This document shows positions 57,450 to 64,000 of a DNA stretch of 64,000 nt, in pieces; the stretch's first letter is position 1; each line of letters begins with the position of its first letter. Location of the stretch: positions 124,001 through 188,000 of the forward strand of contig JAGYXB010000463.1 of assembly GCA_022495005.1 (NCBI GenBank), read 5' to 3'. Source of the stretch: Rhyacophila brunnea (taxonomy: Eukaryota > Arthropoda > Insecta > Trichoptera > Rhyacophilidae). Made by a program: the position numbers and the translations under genes. Below the pieces are notes generated by a model. That model did not search any database, was not told the origin of the DNA, and saw only the letters and a program-made list of their open reading frames with translations.

Positions 57450-60400
57450 CAATAAAGGATGTTAAATTCTGAAATCTTGTGAATTATTCGTTGAAAATAA
57501 AAATAGTTTATTAAATTATTTGTAATATAAGTAAAACATCGCTTTGCTAATAGTTTTAATGAAACACGAGTAGGTTTTTCTTATAAACAACGTTTTAAAT
57601 TATCTTCAATAACCTTAGAAAAAATTGACAGCAGATAAACAGCTGTAAATATCTCACTGAACTGTAAAAAAATCTTATGTTTGTATATTCAGTGCTTGCA
57701 TTTCGAAAATAATTAAGAATTTTGTTTTTTTTTATGTTACGAACGCGATTCTTCCAAATTATTTGCATATAATTTGATACACTTGTAAAAACAGATTCGT
57801 TGTCCCTGCCTCTCTTATCTCATTGTTTTATTGTTGTTTTGATATCAACTTGTTAAGATAAATTAAGCTCAAATTTTTTGTTTTTGAATTGTAGCATTGT
57901 AGCATGCAAATAAATAAATATCAACTTCAATCAATTTAAATTTGAATCAATTTTGTATCTAGGTACTATCATATCAAATATTTGAAACAAATGTAATTAC
58001 TTTCTTTTATCACTACTTAACCTTGAATGTGAATGGATGACTATTACAGACTATTATGGTATCAAAATGTATCATTCGAGATGTCTGATCACCCATACAA
58101 AAAATGTGTAGTACGTATATATTTTACCCTAAAAAGATAATATTAAGCAGTGAATTTAACACCTGCTCGAATAAAGAGAGTAATCACGCTTTATGATATA
58201 ACACTTTCGTGAATATAAAAAAATATGAAACTTAAAATTTTCCTCGAATCTACTTGGAGTATATTATTATCATATTATGGGTAAATCCGATATCTAAGGC
58301 AATCTGACAAAACAAGTTTTATTTGGAACGCGCTTTTTTACTTATAAGAAAAAGTTTCGGCGGCTCTAGAGCTTCTTCAAAAGCTTCGAAGTATTAAAGT
58401 TGCAAAAAATTCTATCGTTAATGGCAAGGAAATATATATCGCCAGCGATTGCAGACTTTTAAAATTTAAACGATTAGTCTACGTATCGATTTATTACAAG
58501 ATATTATATAATATTTTAAAGATTTCTGTATATTTATATTACATACAAACTAAAGAATTATATTTCAAAGTTTTTATGCTTTTTGTCGTTCTGTCTTTTT
58601 TTCTCTGTTTATAACAAAAAACAACAACACATATTCAGTCATTATCATACACTCTCAAGCTTATTCTATTCTTCCCTTTCAAAGTTTTTTTCGCTGTAGT
58701 GATTTAAACTGCTCTGTACGATGATAATAAATTTCGTCCATTCCATTGATGTCATAATTGGGTTACTGTAAGATATTTTGAGAGAAATGCATATTTAAAG
58801 AATATATTATACAAGTCTAATAAGGTCTCGTCATCATTATTTGCTATTTGTTTTATATATAAATGAATGATCAAAAGGCTTCAAAACATAATTATAATCA
58901 TACGAATATGAATTATACATTCACATAGCCTACAAGTCATAATACTTCCTTGATCTCAACCCTTACTTTCAAATTTCTGTCTTACACGTGTGTATGGCTC
59001 CCTTTGTTGCATATACTTTTAGATCTATCTCATTTGTATTGCAAAACATGGGTTAATCAGCTGATAAAAATTTGCATACCTATTGTTCCAATTTTGCAAT
59101 AAAATAATGTCAAAATCAATTGATTACGCATTGTTGCACAATTATACGTACCAACTATAGTAAATTGAATAATATATTTTTATATATTCCAATGTAATTA
59201 GTAATTTGGAATGTGTTGGTAGATATTATAACCTTTTCAAACCATTATTATGATAATTTTATTTTTCCATATTATATTAATACTAATATAAAAAATAATA
59301 CATATTTAAATGGATAATTTGTTGATTTTCGTTAATAATAGTTGTCTTCTATATAAGTGGAAAGAAATATAGATAAACATTGTCCCTCACTCGATTGATC
59401 GACAGGTTTCATTCTCGAGGGAGTTTTTGTGTAACGCACGTAAAGAAGTTTCATTTAAAAAAATCTTCAACGCCAATTAAAACGACGCTAATACTAAACT
59501 ATAATCCTTTTAGTTTTCCATCTCTGTCCGAGATTAGCAGTAAGCTTAGTCCAAAGTTAAACAGTTGTTTCCAAGCATTCTTAATTGTTCATTTTACATT
59601 TCGAAATTGTCTTACGATTTAGCGTAGGCATGACCTATCGTTTCATTTTGAATTTTGTCTGACAGGAATTGGGTGTAACTTTTAATGAAAATCGTATTAT
59701 AAACAACGTTTCTCCTAGCGGAAGAGAAAAATGTTTTAGGCGGCTTCAAAGAATATCCTACTTTCTGCTGTTTTGTTTTGCTCTCTAAGGCGGGTGTAAT
59801 TGTGTAATTTGTCTTCGACCAAACGGATGAAATCACTTTGAAATATATTAAATAAATCAACGTAAATAATGTTTGAATGGTACAATAAATACTTTGATTT
59901 ACGATCGTATTCAACAAATTGATTTAGAATGTTGAGCCTGTAATTACACATCTGTACCTCAGAGCCAATATATGTTTAATCCGATTTTGCTGTGAAATTT
60001 TGTATTATAAATGACAAACGCTTAAATAATACGTATTTGATATTTTATATTTCAAAATTTTTCTATAATAATAATTATATAGTTTAATTAAGATGGGTTT
60101 CATCGTAAAGGCCATATTCACTTATTTATATATTAAAATGTGGATAACTCAAAATTTGAGAGCATATCTGATTATACACCTTTGGGAATCAACATCTTCT
60201 AAAAAAAAAAGAGAAGATCCTCGACCCTACCAAGAGACCGAAGAGTAAAAATGAAGCGTTCTTTGCACTGGTACAATAGACATTCAGGTCCAAGCTGTTG
60301 TTACAATAAACAAAATTCAAGGTTCACAACAGATACCACATTACCGTTAAACCTGTAGCCTAACGGATAAATAAAAGAATGCTATCCAAGTAAATATTTT

Positions 60401-60580
60401 ATAAGAAAATTTTTCCAAGAATACTTGGACCGATTAAAAAAAAATATGGCACATACAAACAGATGCTTAGCTCTGCGAACAATTTAACCCCAATATAGTA
60501 AATGTCTTGATGGCGCAATGACTCAGATGGACCGGTTACATTGTTAGATTCGATGGATCTAGAGTTCTTCATACAGTTTA
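57450..60580. other. long interval without supported genes
   Basis: About 3.1 kb of AT-rich DNA. Short open stretches at 59380-59950 overlap each other on both strands and carry no motif. Confidence 0.45.
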
Positions 60581-60589
60581 TGAATGAAC

Positions 60590-60720
60590 CCCTGTAGGCA
60601 CTCGGCCCCTGGGCAGCCCTCGGAGGAGATGGATGGATAACGTCAAGAGGGTCGCACAGAGGCTGATTGTGACCGATTGAAGAGAAAGAGCTTGGGATAG
60701 AAATTCCTAGATATTTATAG
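60590..60720 (+). mobile_element. LINE polymerase C-terminal tail (relic)
   Basis: The plus strand gives RPLGSPRRRWMDNVKRVAQR and then REKELG, as in the LINE ending RPxGRPRRRWxDNVKxDxxxLGVxDWRE. Only this scrap remains. Confidence 0.6.
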
Positions 60721-60729
60721 CCGGCCATG

Positions 60730-61240
60730 GACCTGAATAGTCTGTAAGTGTATTAAAATAATAATTGTGTTAATCAAACCGGTCTTATTTATTCATGAAT
60801 AAAAAAATGAAAAAATATGGAAAATGAAAACATTAATATAGTGTTTATTATATTATAATACCATGTCTATATATTTAGTATTAACCATGAAAATATTTAA
60901 AATATTTTGAGATATAAATTTTGTACCTAAATTATCATATTATTATTATCTCTCTTTGAGTATGAGTATATTAATAAAAGAAATCCAAAGTATCTATAAC
61001 CGTAAAGCCGTAAGTAAAAAAAAATATTTAAGATATTCATAACATGTCAGAATACAAACAACAGGTATATCAAGTTATAAATGAAAACATAAACCAAAAA
61101 ATAATAAAAAAATAAAAAAAATAGATTTTTCTAAAAAAAAATATACTGAAAATAAATTGAACGGTTATACACAAACTTAAAAAAAAAAATACATACTGAG
61201 CATTATTAAAAATATCTACATTCGAATGGATTTAAGTTTT
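60730..61240. other. interval without supported genes
   Basis: AT-rich with several A runs near 61080-61190. Nothing supported. Confidence 0.5.
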
Positions 61241-61245
61241 GTACT

Positions 61246-61312
61246 ATTCCATTTGAGTCGTTTTTTTCGACCCGGGTTTCCTCTTTCGGCATCTTCAGGC
61301 ACTGTGTACACC
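61246..61312 (-). repeat. dispersed repeat gamma, copy 2
   Basis: Reversed counterpart of 43306-43366 (ATTCCATTTGAGTCGTTTTT, then CCCGGGTTTCCTCTTTCGGC and ATCTTCAGGCA). Confidence 0.6.
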
Positions 61313-61430
61313 ACCAAAAGGCAAATACACACTGACAACGAATACTATAAACTCTAACTTAATATAACAAATCAATGCAATAAAGTTGGTTAAAACTTTT
61401 AATTTGTATGTATTAATAAATACTTTTTTT

Positions 61431-61835
61431 TGTACTTGATAGAAATACTGAATAAATATAAAATACTGAAATGTCATTTTGACATTTCATATTGATTTCC
61501 ATAGTAAAGCACGTCTATATTAATAATTTAGTTGCTAGGACCCCCTTAGCAACCAATAATAGCGTTTTACTTTTTACGATTTTTTTCCGAAATAGCTTTC
61601 CATACAAAACAGAATTAACTTAAAATGAATTCAAATCTGCTTAAAAATGGCTAAAAGTATTAAAAAAATGCATTGTCGTGTTCTGATATATTCTAAGAGT
61701 TTCAAATGTCTACCTAGTCGGGAAGTTTGTTAAAAATCTTCAATCGTCCAATACAAATCTTTAGACAAACAAGGAAAAATTTGTACTGGACAAACAAGAA
61801 TACGAGCTAATAAAAACGTGGTAAAATAATACTAC
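61431..61835 (+). repeat. dispersed repeat alpha, copy 2
   Basis: Same orientation and order of blocks as 6015-6412 (GTACTTGATAGAAATACTG, ACTGAAATGTCATTTTGACA, TACAAAACAGAATTAACTTA, GTGTTCTGATATATTCTAAG). It is the most complete copy here. Confidence 0.65.
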
Positions 61836-61839
61836 GTTT

Positions 61840-62450
61840 TCATTCGACGAGAGAATAATTTGCATTATGAATGTAACATTATTTATTTAACATACATAAT
61901 TTGGATTTTATTCTGAGTATTTTAAATTATTTATGTATTTCAATAGATTTATCTTTTCACTATCTAACCATGTAGGAATAAAATTGTTGCCATCATAATA
62001 ATACATCGATGTGTGAATTATTGATATAATTGCAATTGTGACTAATTGACCAAAGCAGTCCCAGTTTGATTTTATAATATGCAATTGGCGTGTAAACCCC
62101 AGTAGCATAGTACCTACACACTGCGGTTTCTTGGGCTATGACTTCCTTTATAACGTATTTATGAGTGAAATGAATAAATATGTCAGGTGGTATTATTATA
62201 AATGAATTTCATAACCAAAGATACAGTAAGGTACATGTTAAATAGACCAACGCAACGTGAAACCGCGTGAACAAAATGCTATTCTGGCAGAGTCGCAGTT
62301 GATATTGTGGAGTTGTTGCGCAATGTATTATTTGGGACATGTAAAAAAAATCAAAACCTTACATTACCTAAAATATGAGAAAGCACTTGCCTAGGTTACC
62401 TTTGATTTTTACATATTGTTTACAATTAATTGTATAATATGATGTTGTAG
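61840..62450. other. interval without supported genes
   Basis: No coding signal. Ordinary AT-rich DNA. Confidence 0.5.
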
Positions 62451-62454
62451 TATC

Positions 62455-62525
62455 TACCTACCAGAGGCACCTAGCGGAAAAATATGAAACTTGCAATTTG
62501 AGGCATTTTTTTGATAATTTACATA
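62455..62525 (+). repeat. dispersed repeat beta, copy 2
   Basis: AGAGGCACCTAGCGGAAAAA, TATGAAACTTGCAATTTGAG and TTGATAATTTACA correspond to 15766-15838. Confidence 0.6.
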
Positions 62526-62753
62526 AAAACAGAAAAATACATTTTTATTTACAGGATTTAAGGATAGTAAAATGTTTATGCCATACTAATCAATTGTATT
62601 ATTGTGGCAATAGGAAAAAAAATGTTTTAATAATCTAAAATAATCCATTGTACATATTATTATTGCTCAATGCCGCCGACGTGAGACGACTGCTTTTGTG
62701 TGCTCTCCTCTTATCCTTAAAATTGACTGAACTTAATTCATTTAAATTTAGAA

Positions 62754-63541
62754 ATGTCGACTGTAAACAAAGCAGTTCAGTGCAATGGCGAAGATCTCGT
62801 GTCTGCTGCACCAAATCGTGTGTTAGTGATTGTGGAGTTATTGCTAAAAAAAGTTGAAAAATTAGAAGAACGGTTGAATAAAACGTGTACCTGGCAAATG
62901 GTGTGCCCCCCTCCGGCCTCGCGCGATGCACCGCCCGCCGCTTTACCGAGCAAGCCAAAATCCAAATTGGTAACTAGCGGTAATGCGCCAATTAAGGAAT
63001 TGAGTGTCAAACAGAAATCAACAACAACAACTGCGACTCTATCTAATACGATGACGTCCCGAATAACCAGGTCACAGAAGGTTTTAGATAACATCAATAA
63101 AAAGTCTACGACCAAGATCCCAAAAACGCGGGAAAGTACTTCTAATCCAGAGCGTGACGTCATAGACATTTCGGCTGTTGGACAATCTACTGAAGACGGA
63201 AAATGGTCTACAGTAGCGAAAAAGAAGCGACCAGCGGCTGTCCGTGGCATCTTAGGCGGAGGAGTGAAGGGGAGCGATGTAGTTAAAAACTACCACTTCT
63301 ACCCATTTCACCCAGAGACGTCTGCTGCGGATATCTCTAATTATTTTTAAAAAAACTTGCAAATTGTAACGCCGAATTTACAATTGCAAAGCTAAAGTCA
63401 AAAGGGGACTACGCATCTTTTAAGATAGGGATCCCTGTTAAACTGAGTACGTTGATTCTAAAGCCTGATAATTGGCCACGTTACTCATTCATTAAAGAAT
63501 GGGTGTCAAAAATTGAAACACCACGGCTGCCAACCAGCTGA
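62754..63541 (+). CDS. LINE ORF1 (gag-like), with one frameshift
   Basis: The ATG at 62754 opens 198 codons to a TAA at 63348-63350. It contains a short coiled-coil-like segment (VELLLKKVEKLEERLNK), a basic Ser/Thr/Pro-rich middle and KWSTVAKKKRPAAVRG. In the +1 frame the protein clearly continues: NLANCNAEFTIAKLKSKGDY, ASFKIGIPVKL and LKPDNWPRYSFIKEW, ending at a TGA (63539-63541). The -FKIG-P-V...P-x-x-WP...F tail is a typical LINE ORF1 ending. The shift lies in the T/A run at about 63343-63355, so this copy is disabled or misread by one base. ORF1 would bind the element RNA. Sequence before it (from about 62650) is presumably the 5' UTR. Confidence 0.7.
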
Positions 63542-64000
63542 CTTAACAATGAAAATAATAATTGCCCAAGGCAATTATTGTTCTACTACCAAAATGTACG
63601 TGGCTTAAAGACAAAAGCTGTCGATTTTTTGAGAAATGTTTTGGCTGACGACTATGATGTCATAGGGTTAACTGAAACATGGCTTAATGACAGTGTTTTT
63701 AATCGCGAATATTTTGGAAGTGATTACTTAGTCTTTAGGAGGGATCGAGATTCCGGCGTAGGCCACAGGCAGGGTGGAAGCTGTTTTTTGGGGGTTAGAA
63801 GCATGGAAGGGTTGAAGGCCGAACGTGTCCATGCTTTAGAGACTCCAAATGAGGACCTTTGGGTGAAACTAACCTGTAATGGAGTCACTATTTACGTTTG
63901 TGTTGTATATTTTTCTCCAGCCAGTGACGTGGAGGTGTATAAATGTTTTGTTGAGAATATGCTATCTAGTGTCAACTTGATTGGAGACAGAAGTATTATT
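63542..64000 (+). CDS. LINE ORF2 start, APE-type endonuclease (cut by window end)
   Basis: The frame is open from the codon after the ORF1 stop to the window end (153 codons) in the same frame as that stop. It has YYQNVRGLKTK, then YDVIGLTETWLNDSVF, YLVFRRDRDS, GVRSMEGLKA, DLWVKL and YVCVVYFSPASD. The N-V-R-G-L-x-x-K start, the catalytic-type ETWL motif and the V-Y-F-x-P segment identify the apurinic-like endonuclease of Jockey/I-type LINEs. There is no in-frame ATG before residue 70, so translation would need reinitiation at another frame, readthrough of the TGA, or an upstream start lost by mutation. Reverse transcriptase should lie beyond the window. Confidence 0.8.

Noticed and set aside
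62777..63250. 157-codon minus-strand open frame opposite LINE ORF1
   Set aside because: Shadow of ORF1. The plus strand has the known LINE ORF order.
1..64000. CRISPR arrays, bacterial operons, riboswitches or replication origins
   Set aside because: The sequence is clearly eukaryotic. The regular repeats seen (minisatellite, foldback arms, microsatellites) lack CRISPR-like spacers.

Overview
The window is AT-rich eukaryotic DNA from an insect. The evidence is a mix of Helitron, piggyBac-like, hAT, Harbinger-like, foldback and several non-LTR (LINE) sequences, tRNA-derived SINEs, frequent TAGGTACCTA-type microsatellite words, and short exons with GTAAGT-type donors. The repeat flavour fits a hemipteran (aphid-like) genome best, but Lepidoptera cannot be excluded from the sequence alone. 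No bacterial-style gene organisation is present.

The main coding content is a plus-strand tandem cluster between about 6.8 and 44.8 kb, encoding a family of small secreted four-exon proteins. Three copies are complete and open by hand reading: A (189 aa), B (185 aa) and D (191 aa). Each has a signal-peptide exon, then two middle exons of 52-53 and 50 codons, then a C-terminal exon. All introns are phase 0. The mature proteins share four cysteines and two N-glycosylation sequons (NLT and NYT). Between and after them lie a decayed last exon (20.5 kb), a broken copy C (exons 1 and 3 only) and an extra intact last exon (44.6 kb). The Cys/Gly/Lys pattern of exons 3-4 resembles the GM2-activator/ML-type lipid-binding fold, including insect CheB/DUF1091-like proteins. 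That family assignment is an inference.

Almost everything else is mobile DNA. 0-6 kb holds a decayed DDE-like gene and repeat remnants. 11-20 kb holds hAT ends, a roughly 120-bp minisatellite, a LINE mosaic, a hAT transposase relic and one THAP-type zinc-finger exon. 28.9-32.2 kb is a Helitron with a decayed PIF1-type helicase, inside intron 1 of copy C, and itself split by a 1.3-kb piggyBac-like element at TTAA. 35-38 kb has a small MITE, a SINE and a hAT element nested in a LINE fragment. 43.6-44.4 kb is a 5'-truncated LINE with a 14-bp target duplication, just upstream of the extra last exon. 49-53.5 kb is a row of elements: a 363-bp hAT-type MITE, a 1.8-kb foldback palindrome and a 1.1-kb hAT with a perfect 8-bp duplication. 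54-61 kb has LINE and SINE relics. The right edge (62.7-64.0 kb) is the 5' part of a LINE with ORF1 and the start of an endonuclease-type ORF2, cut by the window end.

The large intervals between these features are AT-rich with no coding signal I could support.
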